Shown here: one piece after another, positions 1 to 11,180 of the stretch | Position numbering within the stretch: the first letter of the stretch is position 1 | Layout of the letters: every line of letters starts with the position of its first letter | From: Escallonia rubra | Taxonomy: Eukaryota; Streptophyta; Magnoliopsida; Escalloniales; Escalloniaceae | Direction of reading: 5' to 3' | DNA length: 64,000 nt | Assembly: GCA_033065855.1 (NCBI GenBank) | Contig: JAVXUO010000785.1 | Span: forward strand, 1 to 64,000 | Notes under the pieces: generated by a model | The model's database searches: none | What the model was told of the DNA's origin: nothing | Seen by the model: only the letters and a program-made list of their open reading frames with translations | Position numbers and translations under genes: made by a program

Positions 1-620
1 CTTTTGAGCTGTACAAAAAGATGCGGGACCACAGATTAGCCATGATCGAAATGGACATAATGGGCAACGAAAAATGACAAAACCAAGTGGGGAAAGAATA
101 AAGTTGTCTGCCACAATAAAAGAAAAGAGGCCCTACCAAAGATAATAGAGGATTTTTTCACTATTGAAGGATCCTATGTGCCTGATCCTTTCTTCTATAA
201 AAGGGGGTTGAAGGAAGAGTTAGAAGGTAGAGGAAGTCTGAAAGAGAGTGACGTGTGTAAGAGTGTGAAGTAGTGTGCTAAGTTTTAGTGTGTAGAACAA
301 TAGAAGAACCATTCCTTTATATTGCTCCTATGTAATATTTCATTTTCAGTATAAATAAAAAAGTATTGATTTTAGTACGACGTCTTCTACTGCAATTTTC
401 AAACTAATATCTTGAAAGCTTAAGGATGTTTGATAATAGCCATTAGCCAAATCTGAGGAACGTTAGGCAATAAGTTGTGTGTCCACCGGGTGAAAAGCTT
501 GGATATCGAAAAGCAACAGGAGAAGAATGGCGGGCGTACATTCAAGGACCCAGAGCAGAATTTCTATAAGTAGCGTTATACCCTAAATTTTCTTTGTATG
601 TGACAAGGTATTAGGGTGCA
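1..620 (+). other. Promoter-like repeat fragment, family uncertain
   Basis: No protein is recognisable. A good TATA box (TATAAAAG) lies at 196-203 and an AATAAA polyadenylation-like signal at 354-359. That spacing resembles the promoter/R region of an LTR or a pararetrovirus fossil. No TG...CA ends, primer-binding site or second copy is visible in the window, so the family cannot be named. Confidence 0.25.
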
Positions 621-793
621 TAAAATAATATTGTCCTAAAGTTTTTGGGCTAGATTGCAAATATGTGAAAGTACTAGGGTTATCAAGCACTTTTGAGGGA
701 AAAGATCTAATCTGGACCGTCCATAAATCACGGATAGACGGCTAGATCGCGTTGGCAAGAAAACTAATTTGCCAGCGCCGGCAGTGGATCGTG

Positions 794-797
<4 letters not shown>

Positions 798-829
<32 letters not shown>
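798..829. repeat. (TA)n microsatellite
   Basis: Uninterrupted run of about 16 TA units. Another of similar length lies at 5272-5301. Confidence 0.95.
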
Positions 830-830
<1 letters not shown>

Positions 831-983
831 TGGACAAATAAAGATGAGAAGGCTTATTCGATCATGCAAAACTGTGTAGTTTTATTAGGTCATTTCTTTA
901 TCACAAACTAAATAAACAAATCAATGTTATTAAGTACCATCGCCCACAACCACCACAACAAGCTGATACCATCACCACCAGTG

Positions 984-1884
984 GGATCTGGATCACCTGT
1001 TGTAACTAGGGTTACAACAGAGATGTTGTAACACTAGTTACAGCCGTTGGATTAAAATAAACGCACAAGATCAAGCCACGTCAACAACTTTAGTAAAATA
1101 CATCAAACACAGCGTTTAGCGTGTTAATGGAGTGCCGTCCGCCGTTACTCAGATCTGCCAATATTCTATCTCTCCAGAAACCCCTCCCTCTCTAAAACTC
1201 TCCAGATTTGGCGATCCACCTTCCGGCGACACTTCTAGCATCACCATCACCACCATTTTTCACTTCATCTCGCCATCCCCAACCAACAAACCATCTGTTA
1301 TCATGCCACATCTACCCACATCCAACCTTCGCCACCGACGTTGCAAAAACATGTAAACGAAGAGAAAATAGGAGGAAATAAGACTTCAGATTTAGTGGGG
1401 AACCAGATCTGGGTAATTTAAAAGTATCCATTGATCAATCTCAGGGAAAGAAAGGGATTCTCAATTGATGGTTGGCATGTGGATCGGCGACTGTGGATAA
1501 GGTTGAACGGTAGATTGATTTTAAAGAGAGAAGATCGAGCTGTCACTGAGGTACGATCGTGATGGTGGTAGCATGAAGATCGATGGTTGGCACGATGGCT
1601 GGATGTGGGCGTGAGAGGGAGACGGGATAGTGCTGTTCGGCTATGTGGTCGCAAGAAGGTGGAAGTGTGCCGCCGGCGATCGATTGTAAAGAGAGAAGAT
1701 TGGGGTGCTGCTGTGGACTTCACGCTGGGAAGACTATCGTTCTCTCATCCGAACGCTGCGTTTTGACCAATTTAATTGCTTTGGTGACATGGCATAATCT
1801 TGTGCGTTCATTTTGATTAGACGGGTGTAACTAGAGTTACAACATCTCTGCTGTAACCCTAGTTACAGCTGGTGATCCGGATCC
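984..1884. mobile_element. Non-autonomous MULE-like TIR element
   Basis: A 901-bp element with long terminal inverted repeats. The left end starts GGATCTGGATCACCTG and the reverse complement of the right end starts GGATCCGGATCACCAG. The match continues for about 140 bp on each side (984-1125 against about 1745-1884), including the shared block GTAACTAGGGTTACA. Flanks at 975-983 (CCACCAGTG) and 1885-1893 (TCACCAGTG) agree at 8 of 9 bases. Long TIRs with a 9-bp duplication fit Mutator-like elements. An 8-bp duplication would fit hAT, but hAT TIRs are short. No transposase is present. The interior (about 1130-1740) has short reading frames on both strands that I do not recognise. It could be captured host DNA. 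Confidence 0.75.
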
Positions 1885-2333
1885 TCACCAGTGGTATACT
1901 CTGTGTGCAGAGCCATCCAGACTAACCATCACCTCCTCCGAAATCGACATTAGCAACCCATCAATGGCTGCCAATCAATTGCCACTTCAGCCACCACCAT
2001 CATTACATCGGATCAAGCCCACACCATAAACACCAACAGTCCCATCACTAACAACCGACCACCGGCTTCCGTTGAATCCACCAGAGGTGACGGTGGTGTG
2101 TCCTGTGCAGATCGTGGATCTCACTGAGGTGAGGGTGGCGGCGAATTCCATTGGGAGGCGACAGTTGTGTTTGCGCATGCTGATTGGCGATCTCATGAAA
2201 AGCGACAGGGGCCGCAGATTCTACATGAGGAAACGGTGGTTAGGGTACGCATGGTCAGGGATTTCAGTGGTGACAGTGGTGGTGGAGAAGGTAAGCTTGG
2301 TTGTAGTTGGATTTCGTTGGAGACATGTGCGAT
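1885..2333. other. Intergenic, no recognisable feature
   Basis: Short open frames on both strands look like chance. No motif, repeat or RNA gene is recognised. Confidence 0.5.
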
Positions 2334-3166
2334 CAGTGGCGGGGCCAAAATTTTTTTTTTAAGGTGGACACCAAAATCTCAATCTAAAATTAATAATCCC
2401 ACTAGTAGTAATTGTCAAATTCTACCAATTTCTAATTGCATATTGTAAGTTCCAAAACTCAATTGTCACATTCTAGATTGATACAAAAAAAGAAGGGTTC
2501 TTAGAAGTAGAAAATTTAAGAATCAATCATTGGATCTTTCCTTACTTTCACAGACTGTCGTGACCATTAGTGTCATCGTCGAGAAATTGACATGTCGACT
2601 GCCGTCCGTGAGCGCCGTCGCCGGTGAGCTTGTGAATCGCCCCTGAGGCCATGCCTAAGCACGTGAGGCCGTGACTCGCACGCGCGTGACCTGCTGGAAG
2701 TGGACCGGCCAGTGGAGGCAATGCCATTGGCCGTTGAAGGCGTGCCGGCGGGAGGTAAGGCCGGTAGGCAGTGAGAGAACTGAGGAGGAGGCGGTGCTCT
2801 CCTGTCCGCATATGTGCCTTTAAGGCTTTGAAAATATTGAGGCTTTGGAAACCGTAAGTATGAAAGTAAAAATCATTTTTTTATGACTTTATGCATAGAT
2901 TAAGTTTTTATTTCTATTTTTTTGGTTTATTTGTTCAAGTTTAACATTTTAAATGATAGAAAGGATATTGTTTTTAACCATCTTTGAAACTTTTAGGTAT
3001 TTTATTATGTAAAATGACCACAAATACATATCCTTGAAGCATTTTTTCAAAAATTTTAGGTGGGCATTTTGACCATTAAGGATAAAATATACCATCTAAA
3101 GAGGAAAATTTATGGAGAAGCAGGTGGGCACCGGCCCACAGGTGTCCCCCGTTGCCTCGGCGACTG
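2334..3166. mobile_element. hAT-like non-autonomous element
   Basis: The left end CAGTGGCGGGGCC followed by a T-run and a GGTGGACACC block is the common plant hAT-type terminus. The right end, reverse-complemented, starts CAGTCGCCGAGGC, with GGTGGGCACC nearby. The flanking octamers TGTGCGAT (2326-2333) and TGTGTGGT (3167-3174) match at 6 of 8, and both differences are transitions, as expected of an old 8-bp target duplication. No transposase sequence is seen inside. The GC-rich stretch at 2560-2810 gives only accidental frames. Confidence 0.6.
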
Positions 3167-3386
3167 TGTGTGGTGATGATGAGAAGACAAACACAGTGGA
3201 CGGCGGCGATGATGGGGAAGGTGGGTCGGCGACGCTTTTAGTGGTGCTGATAAATGGTAATGGTGATTGGAAGGTAAAATTACAAAAGAGAAAACAAAGA
3301 AGTCAATAAAAAAACGCTTATCTTAATAAAACTAGCAGTTTTAAAGGCTTCTTTTTAAGTTATGTGAAAAACCTTGTCATTTTCAT

Positions 3387-3472
3387 CACACACGCGCGAG
3401 CATACATGCGCGCGCGCGTGTACACGCGCACACACATGTATGTATATACATGTATATGTGTATATATGTGTT
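3387..3472. repeat. Alternating purine/pyrimidine tract (CA/CG/TA)
   Basis: Mixed CA, CG and TA dinucleotides with almost perfect purine/pyrimidine alternation, the type of sequence that can adopt Z-DNA. Open frames across it are low-complexity artefacts. Confidence 0.85.
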
Positions 3473-4238
3473 CTCGTTATAGCGTCGAACCCTCAATACT
3501 CAAAGCCATCTTTTGCACTTTTAATCCTTCCTCATTCTCTCTTTTGCATCATTTATAGGTTTTTACATTACCAAATAAAAGGTAATATGAGAGTGAGTTT
3601 ATCCGTATGTGTGTGTTGCTACAATTAGTTAAAAATCCAAAATTTCCTTCTTTAACACCTGAGAAGTACTTCAAACATCGACACAACATACATGAAGATG
3701 TCGCCATGCAAGAATAAAATAATGTACTAGTTGGCTATTCACGTGGGGATGGGATTCCTTGTGTGCCACAATCTCATACAGCATGTTCAATCAGTAAAAT
3801 TAGGCATAAACTAGTGACCTCAATCATCTCTGTTTCTGTTTCTGTTTCTGTTTCACAACTAACAACAAAGACAAAGTTGACTGCGCCATTGCCACCTCAC
3901 GACACCAAGCAAAGGCAATTCCCTGTATTGTCGGCATCACATGTGACAACGTCAGTTTATTTTACGTGACATTTGGCTAGCTTTTAGTGCTCTACAATAG
4001 CTGTCCAAATTGACTTCAACCCCTTCTCTTTGGTATTAAGTCCACCATGAAAAACGCATTTGGTTGTAAGTTTAAGATTAAAGGGATATATTAGGCAACT
4101 TTTGGTGGAGAATGCTATTTTCGTTTTATTTTAGGAAAACCAGAGCCTGTATAATCTAGTTGAGAACTAAGCCATTAGCCATTAAATTTTAGAATAAATT
4201 TCAGTTTAGTGAGTGGACTTTCTACTTGCCGCAATTTA
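3473..4238. other. Intergenic, no gene seen
   Basis: Only a short TTTCTG hexanucleotide run (about 3829-3854) stands out. Confidence 0.5.
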
Positions 4239-4698
4239 GGGTCTGTTGCAAATCACTTACAGTTTTGATTTTTTGTTTTAATAAAAATAAAAATAAAAAT
4301 CAGTTTATTTTTTTTTTTTTACAAAAATAAATGGATGTTTGATTAACTAATTTTTATTTTTAGTTTTTTCTTTAGTGGTGGTTGCGGTGGCCGTGGCGGT
4401 GCCGGCAAGTGGCGGTGGGAGGCGACGGTGCCTAAGGGTGTCGGTGGCCGGCGGCTAGCAGTGGGGCGGTGGTCGGTAGCATTTTGGGGGGTTGGGGGGG
4501 GGGGGATGGTCTCAAAACCAAAACTGGAAATCCGAAACTCCAAAATGAGAGTTTTAAAAAACAGTCATGTTTTAAAAACTGATTTTCAAAACTGAAGGGA
4601 AAAAAATAACGAAAACTTTGTGCCAAACGCATTTTTTTTCTCTAGTTTACAAAACTGAAAAAAAAAACTTAGAAACTTAAATGTTATCAAATGTTACC
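4239..4698. mobile_element. Short non-autonomous element, copy A
   Basis: About 460 bp with T-rich and A-rich shoulders around a GC-rich core (GGTGGCGGTG-like triplets and G-runs at about 4485-4506). It is the same family, in opposite orientation, as 43200-43673: both share the GGTCTGTT end, the CTAGTTT...AAACTG shoulder, the CAAAACTCCATTTTGGAG-like inner block and the GC-rich core. No protein. Ends were set by comparison with copy B, whose target duplication is clear. No clear target duplication is seen here. Confidence 0.6.
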
Positions 4699-5269
4699 TT
4701 AGTTATTGAATTCTGATTAGATCGAGTAAGTCATTCGGTGTGAGTCTGTCAAGATGAATACCGTCAAATGCTCACAAGAGCATAGCTGAGGGGCATTTGT
4801 GTACTTCCATAGCTAAGCCCTTCATTTTCTTTTTTCTTCCTTCATTTCAGATAGTCGGTTATTCAAGTCATGTTGGGACTACTACTAGTCAGGTTGCCAG
4901 CTGTGGGCTATCAAAGATGGATTAACTCTTGCATGTGACATGGGTATCGACGACTTCTATTAGTAAATGCCTTATCAATGCTTAATTTGTTAACCAATGT
5001 TTCTCTTCAAACACCTCCCCATCTAATCACTTTGATACTTGATTGTATGGTGCTCCTTAGCCGTGACTGGACCGTCGAGGTGAATCAATACATAGGAAAA
5101 CCAATTTTTATGCAGATGCCTTGCTCACACAGGTAGTGTACTAGCGGATCTATTTGTGTTTTGTCCACAACCATCACTGTTTTCGTTACGCTGTCTGTCC
5201 AAGGACATACGTGGGAGGGCCACCTAACGATCTGTAGATCACTGTTATATATTGTGATATGCGTGGTTT

Positions 5270-5306
<37 letters not shown>

Positions 5307-5642
5307 CATCCCACCACCCACACATCACCACGATCAACAACATTACAACCCAATCATTACCAAGCCACCACTTCCACTACCCACGGCCACATAACCATCA
5401 CCCCAACAATGCCACCATCTCATCACGACGTCAATTACTGCAACAGCCATCATAGCCAAACCCACAGTCATCACACAACAAGCAAACCACCCATCACAGG
5501 CATCCCACATAATCGTCTATTATACTTTAATGAGGTCTATACATTAATCCAAATAAAAAATAAACTATATTTGATTAGTAATCGCGTAGTTCACTGTTTT
5601 AGAGAGATAGAAGATATAATGCGAAAAAGTTGAATATATAAC
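4699..5642. other. Intergenic, no gene seen
   Basis: It holds a TA microsatellite at 5272-5301 and CA-rich sequence after it. The open frames there are simple-sequence artefacts. Confidence 0.5.
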
Positions 5643-6064
5643 TGTTACTACTTAAATCTTGATCGGGACCACAGCTAGGAAATGAGCATGCAAAATAGAA
5701 CACAGAGTGACCACCGGAGATGTTCCGGTGGAGGCGGCTCCGATGCTAAAGTTAGAACGTCACTACTAGAGTAGAACTCTGAATAGCAGAAAATGCACTG
5801 AGTGCTTGTGTGTGAACTTGTCCGTGTACCTGAGGATTTTCCCATTATATAGGTCATTTCCAGACTCCTTTCTTCTTTCGGACTCTTTTCTGACTGATCC
5901 TTCACGTATTAGAGCCATGTTAGGACTCTCCTTCTAGCAATTGAGTCCTAAACGGCTTCTATCACCTCTCTTAGAATCTGTCCCAATACAGATTCCTTAG
6001 TCCACTCAAGGTCAACCATGCCACGTGTCATCAGTTGGTTGGGCGGATATATTTAGCTATATCA
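5643..6064 (-). repeat. 3' LTR of the Tat element
   Basis: Terminal repeat of 422 bp, nearly identical to 15515-15936. It is the 3' LTR because the coding regions read on the minus strand. Confidence 0.95.
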
Positions 6065-6081
6065 TAATGCCCCCTACCTTT
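6065..6081 (-). other. Polypurine tract
   Basis: On the minus strand this reads AAAGGTAGGGGGCATTA directly upstream of the 3' LTR. It is the expected plus-strand DNA primer site. Confidence 0.75.
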
Positions 6082-6221
6082 GACGGTTCCCTCGAGTGAA
6101 CAGTTAAAGGCATATGGTGAAAAGACTGACCGAAGGCAGTTCAGCTATGAATTTTCCCTGTCTGTTATTTATCGGAATTTTTTAATATTCCACACTCAAA
6201 AGTATGTGCTAGGGAGATCTG

Positions 6222-6955
6222 ATCAGGAGATTTGGTCGTGAGACCTGGTCGGACATTCTGCTCAGGAAACGTGGTCGGGAGCTCTGGTCGGATCTCCTGG
6301 TCGGGATCTCTGGTCGGATTTCCTGGTCGGGATCTCTGTCGGACATCCTGATCGGGAGCTCTGGTCGGGATCTCTTGGTTGGGATTTCTGATCGGACATC
6401 ATGGTCGGGAGTTCTAGTCGGACCTCCTGTTCGGCAGCTCTGGTCCGGCCTCCTCCTTGCGAGCTCTGGTCGGGCCTCCTACTCGAGAGATCTGGTCAGG
6501 CCTCCTGCTCGGGAGCTCTGGTCGGGCCTCCTGCTCGGGAGCTCTGGTCGGACCTCATACTCGGGAGCTCTGGTCGGGCCTCCTGCTCGGGAGCTCGGGT
6601 CGGGAACCCTGCTCGGGAGCGCTGGTCGGGAACCCTGCTCGGGAGCTCTGGTCGGGCCTCCTGCTCGGGAGCTCTGGTCGGGCCTCCTGCTCGGGAGCTC
6701 TGGTCGAGAACCCTGCTCGGGAGCGCTGGTCGGGAACCCTGCTCGGGAGCTCTAGTCGGGAACCCTGCTCGGGAGCGCTGGTCGGGAACCCTGGTCGGGA
6801 GCTCTGATCGGGAACCCTGCTCGGGCAGTCTGTTCGGGAACCCTGCTCGGGCAGTCTGTTCGTGAACCCTGCTCGGGCAGTCTGCTCGGGAACCCTGTTC
6901 GGGAGCCCTGGTCGAGCAGTCTGCTCGGGAACTCTGCTCGGGAACTCTGTTCGGG
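6222..6955. repeat. 26-bp minisatellite (two 13-bp half units)
   Basis: About 28 copies of a 26-bp unit built from two related 13-mers, TCGGGAGCTCTGG and TCGGGCCTCCTGC, becoming irregular at both edges. Because 26 is not a multiple of 3 and the unit has no stop, several frames on both strands stay open (100-190 codons). These are artefacts. Tandem arrays between the coding region and 3' LTR are known in Tat/Ogre elements. Confidence 0.95.
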
Positions 6956-7114
6956 AGTAGTCTAATTATTGTGTTGCCACGTGTTAGGTGTAACGGTCCT
7001 TTAGCCGCCAAAACTAAGGCTGTTACAGTTCGAATTTCAAAATTTAATGCTCCGGGAATCGCGCAAGACACGTGTCTTAAATGCTGCCGCCTTTGTAGGG
7101 GAAGTTATTTCAAC

Positions 7115-7275
7115 TCCCTTCTATATATTTGGGCTCCTCTCTTCATTTGCCCCCTGCTACTCACTCTTACTCTGTTCGGCTTAACTTTAACAAGTAAGTT
7201 TCTCTTCTTTTCTTCTTGTTCGGCACATATCTATTTCCTTTTAGTAGCTCTCAATATCGTAGCTTCTGTTAGAAC
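7115..7275 (+). promoter_or_regulatory. Candidate promoter and leader of the antisense gene
   Basis: A TATA-like box CTATATATTTGG sits at 7121-7132, about 150 bp before the ATG at 7276, with a pyrimidine-rich start region after it. A GTAAGT at about 7193 and a pyrimidine-rich ...TTTTAG at about 7244 could bound a small leader intron. This is inferred from sequence only. Confidence 0.45.
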
Positions 7276-9264
7276 ATGTCTTCAACAACTTCGAGTAGTT
7301 CTTTGTCACCTTCGAGTAGTTCCACAGAAAACGATTTAGAAAGTGATTCAGAAAGTAGATCCTCACAAGTAGGTACTTCAACTCATAACAGTCAAGTAGC
7401 AACTTCCACTCCCCAAACCAGCACTTCGTTTCCCCGTAGAGATGCTCTTGGGGAAATCAAAGATGAAGCTAAAGATAAGTTTGATGAAGACACTTGGTTC
7501 ACCGCAGATGAGAAGAGGAACAAGATAACAAAAGAAAGCATAGTCGAGCTTTTGGAAGAATGTCATTTGCCTCCTCCCTTCTTTGCTCGGGTTCCTGCAC
7601 TCCAAGAGCCTGCCAACTATGGTACGGACTTAGAAACAAGTGTCTACGAAGGCCAGATTAGGTCTGGCTATAGAATCCCAATGCACCCATTTGCCGTCGC
7701 CTTTTTTAACCACTATAAAATGACGCCAGGTCAACTTGTGCCCAACGGGTGGATGAAGCTAGTTGGCTTGATTTACCTTGTGCAAACCTCAGGGTATCTA
7801 GTGACGGTCCATGACTTCATGAGGTTATACCTTGAGTATGCTTTATAAAGAATGTGGCCAAATGTGTTGGCTGGTATTATATTCACAACCGGATCAGAGT
7901 GATAAAGGGGGGTCCCAAATCCAACAAAGGTTGGCACTCCCGATACTTCTTCATTCAGCGGCCAAGCGGCAAATGGGAGTTCCCAAGAAAGTGGAACGAT
8001 TTCTGTAAAGATTACGAAAAGAAAGGCTTATTGGCTCCCAGTGCTATGACAAAGAAACTGCTTGATCACATAAAGAGGATGGGTGTTCTCAATATTGATG
8101 AACCCCTTACAGATCAAGAGATGCAGCATGCGGGGCTCATTCCTCCTGCCCCCGCTATGCATGTTCCTCCAACTCCTGTTTTAGAACCTCGAATTGTTTC
8201 GAAGCCTAAGACTCAAGAACTGGCGATAGGAACATCGTCTTCTAGGACTTCAAGTCTAGGTAGAGTCTAAAGCCATGTTTATATATTTATATCCTTTCTT
8301 GTTGTGAACAAGTTATCTAACTCGGTTTTTGTTTTCTTACAGAAATGGCTGGCAAAGGAGAAGGTGCAAAAGGTGACTTTTTAGGATTGCTGCAAAAGGC
8401 TTCGAAGGGGAAAAGGAAGGAGAGCACAGGGGAAGGTTCTTCCCCTTTTGTAAAAAGGCTTCGCGCTCCTACTCCTCCAGTGCCTCCGCTTGTGGTCAAG
8501 GATATTTCCATCGACAAGGATCCAATTTTTCGTCCCAGATGGACCATTAAGAGAGGCGACTAGAGAATGCCCCACTCGCACGTCTCCGCTCAGCACTTAG
8601 CTCATGGGGTGTTGCCAAGTGATAAACTCATCTTGGAAAACCAGCCTCATGAGGCCTTTGCTATGGCGCACGTCCAAGCTGCTTACAACGTAATTTGAAT
8701 TACTTCATTCTTTTTGCGCTATCAATTAAACTCTCCCCGACCTTCTACCATATAATCATCTTCATTTTTTTTTCTTTTCAGGCATACTGCTATAGCAGCC
8801 AAATGCAGGACAGGTTCGCTATGGCAATGGATGTGGCCCGCAACGCCGAGACTGACAAGAGAGCAGCCAAAGGCAAGGCTGACAAACTTGATAAGGAGGT
8901 CAAGAACCTCAAGAAGGAGAATGTTGATCTGCTTACCAAGCTCGGTCGTCTTGAAAAAAGATGTGAGAAGCTAAGGCATGAAAAGGCCGAGATCGGGAAC
9001 AAGGCCATCCAGGCATTCCTTGATGGTACTGCTGGTGATGAATGGCTCCGGAAGCGGACAAAAGATAGGCTTTCCATCTTTCAGGAGGGCTTCCAGAAAG
9101 CCAAGGAGTTAACGGTGGCCAAGTATCCGAGCCTTTTTCTTGGACGACGTTGTGGTGCCCAGCTTTGAGTCGCTGTCGGGGGAAACTGCCGCACCTACTA
9201 AAGCTGGAGATGCTATTTCTCCCAGGGAGAAAAGTGTCCGATCCGGGAATGCTCCTGCATCTTA
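7276..9264 (+). CDS. Antisense ORF region of the Tat element (Transposase_28-like)
   Basis: Runs opposite to the gag-pol genes, between integrase and the 3' LTR. The N-terminal part (ATG 7276) is Ser/Thr-rich, then carries a block with YRIPMHPFAVAFFNHYK and GQLVPNGWMKLVGLIYL, which resembles the family called putative gypsy-type transposon (Transposase_28). A basic middle part follows. A Lys/Glu-rich coiled coil at about 8800-9120 (KADKLDKEVKNLKKENVDLL) follows that. Likely GT-AG introns lie around 8260-8341 and 8692-8782, so it is probably expressed as a spliced antisense transcript. Its role is unknown even in well-studied Tat elements. It is not whole as read here. The start is chosen because a TATA-like box lies suitably upstream. 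Confidence 0.6.
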
Positions 9265-9930
9265 GGACAATTTATCTTTATTCCCCTGTTTTGCAATTCC
9301 CATTTGATGTGCCCCCAGTACTTTTATTGCCTCAGAGGCTTGCAAATGGATATCTTTTTGTTTACCCCTTGATGGGTTTTATTTTTGCAATCGTGTTTTG
9401 AATCTTTCACATTTTGCTTGCGTTTTACTTTGACGCGAACCCTTATCGTCAGCTAAGGGCTCGCAAAGAAGCCTCGCACTCACGCTCGGCCAGGTTTCGA
9501 ATTAACAAAACTGGGTGGGTCGACGATCCCCCACATGGTTTTTCCGTTTCTCGGGCTAGAACTAAAGCTAGACCGTGTTAGGTAAGACTTGTGTCTTACC
9601 CTATCACATTGGGTGATACTTTTCTTGAGCAACATTCGTGGTTTTACTTGATCGAGCAGTCTGTTCGGGCAGTCTGCTCGGGTATTGAATGTACGTTGTT
9701 CTTGGGAACATGGATATCATTTTTTGAGCTAACCAATCATCGTTATGCTAATGTAAGCAATAACTCTTTGAAATAATGATAAAGATTTTAATATTGGGTA
9801 GACGAAACGAACTTCTTCAAACTGAAGAAGATTTTTATTACAACGGAAATACTTCATCTCTACTCTCCAACTATGTTCTATGCCAATTTCCCCCCAAAAA
9901 AAGAAGACGTCTTGTGACAGATACAAGATT
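9265..9930. other. Spacer between antisense gene and integrase
   Basis: Non-coding. A short island of the 13-bp motif (CAGTCTGTTCGGG type) sits at about 9655-9685, detached from the main array at 6222-6955. Confidence 0.6.
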
Positions 9931-11163
9931 CTACTGGTAGTATTGCCTCAAGTTGTCAGCATTCCACGTTCGCGGGATCGCTTTTCCTGAAAGTGTTTCC
10001 AGTGAATAAGCGCCTGGTCTAAGCACATTCGATATCTTGTAAAGTCCTTCCCAGTTTGGCGACAACTTCCCCACAGCTGCCTTCGGGTTTGAAACTTCCA
10101 ATTCTTTGAGGACTAGATCGCCAACTCTAAATATCCTCATTCGAACCCTTCGATTGTAGAATCGGGCAACTCGTTGTTTTGTAGAAATCATTCGATCTAA
10201 GGCTTGGGCTCGCACATCATCTAATAGATCCAGATTTCCTTTAAGATTCTCCTCGTTTTCTGCCTCCGAAAATTGCAACACTCGAACCGTGGGGAGGCCC
10301 ACTTCTACGGGTAGCAGCGCCTCTGTCCCGAAACACAGGAGAAATGGTGTCTCGCCTGTGACAGAATGAGGTGTTGTGCGGTATGCCCAAAGTACCTTAG
10401 GAAGCTCATCAACCCATGCCCCCTTAGCATCGTCCAGCTTTCTTTTCAACCCTTGAAGGATTGAGCGATTCATGTTCTCTGTCTGTCCATTGGATTGGGG
10501 ATGAGCGACCGACGTAAAATGGAGATCAATAGAGAGACCTTCACAAAAGCTTCAAAAGTTAGAATTATCGAATTGCTTCCCATTATCTGTGATCAAAACC
10601 TTTGGAACCCCAAAGCGGCATACAACGTTCTTCCAGAAGAATTCTTTGCATTTTGATGCCGTTATGGTGGCCAATGATTCGGTCTCAGTCCATTTTGTGA
10701 AATAGTCGATGGCGACTATCACAAATCGCCTTTGTCTGGTAGCCATCGGAAAGGGGCCCAAAATATCCATTCCCCACATTGCAAACGGAATTGGGGAAGT
10801 TAAGATACTAAGGGGCGCCGCCGGTGTATGCCTTAGTGGGGCGAATTTTTGACATCGGCCACCTCTTTTCGTGAACTTAATCGCATCCTTCTGTATTCCT
10901 GGCCAGTAATAGCCTTGCCTCAATATTTTGTGCGCCAAATTTCTTCCACCCAAGTGTTGTCCGCAAATACCTTCATGAACCTCTTGTAACGCATAGTCCG
11001 CCTCTTTAGGGCTCAGGCATTTTAGGTACGGCAAGCTAAAAGACTTCTTGTATAGCACCCCGTCTACAAGAGTAAACTGAGCAGCTTTAGCACGTAAATT
11101 ACGGGCTTCGCTTCGCTGTAAAGGTAACGCTCCCGAGACGACGTACTGAATAATTGGATCCAT
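9931..11163 (-). CDS. Integrase region of the Tat element (fossil)
   Basis: Reads as a Ty3/Gypsy integrase. It has an N-terminal zinc-binding region (GQHLGGRNLAHKILRQGYYW), a core with GMDILGPFP and ITDNGKQFD carrying the first two catalytic acidic residues, and a C-terminal part with LPKVLWAYRTTPH and TGETPF. The family inserts the element cDNA into host chromosomes. It lies downstream of the RNase H region in element sense. The frame is not whole. Confidence 0.9.
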
Positions 11164-11180
11164 TCAGCACGGTTCATACT

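Noticed and set aside
1-620. Endogenous pararetrovirus promoter
   Set aside because: TATA box and polyadenylation-like signal are suggestive, but no viral coding sequence or second copy is present. Kept only as a low-confidence repeat.
2548-2811. Minus-strand frame of 87 codons in GC-rich DNA
   Set aside because: Inside a hAT-like non-autonomous element, with no recognisable motif and no intron or promoter support.
5259-5633. 124-codon frame after the TA microsatellite
   Set aside because: His/Thr/Pro-rich low-complexity reading of CA-rich DNA, no conserved domain.
6375-7071. Long overlapping open frames (116-191 codons) on both strands
   Set aside because: They are produced by the 26-bp stop-free minisatellite and have no family resemblance.
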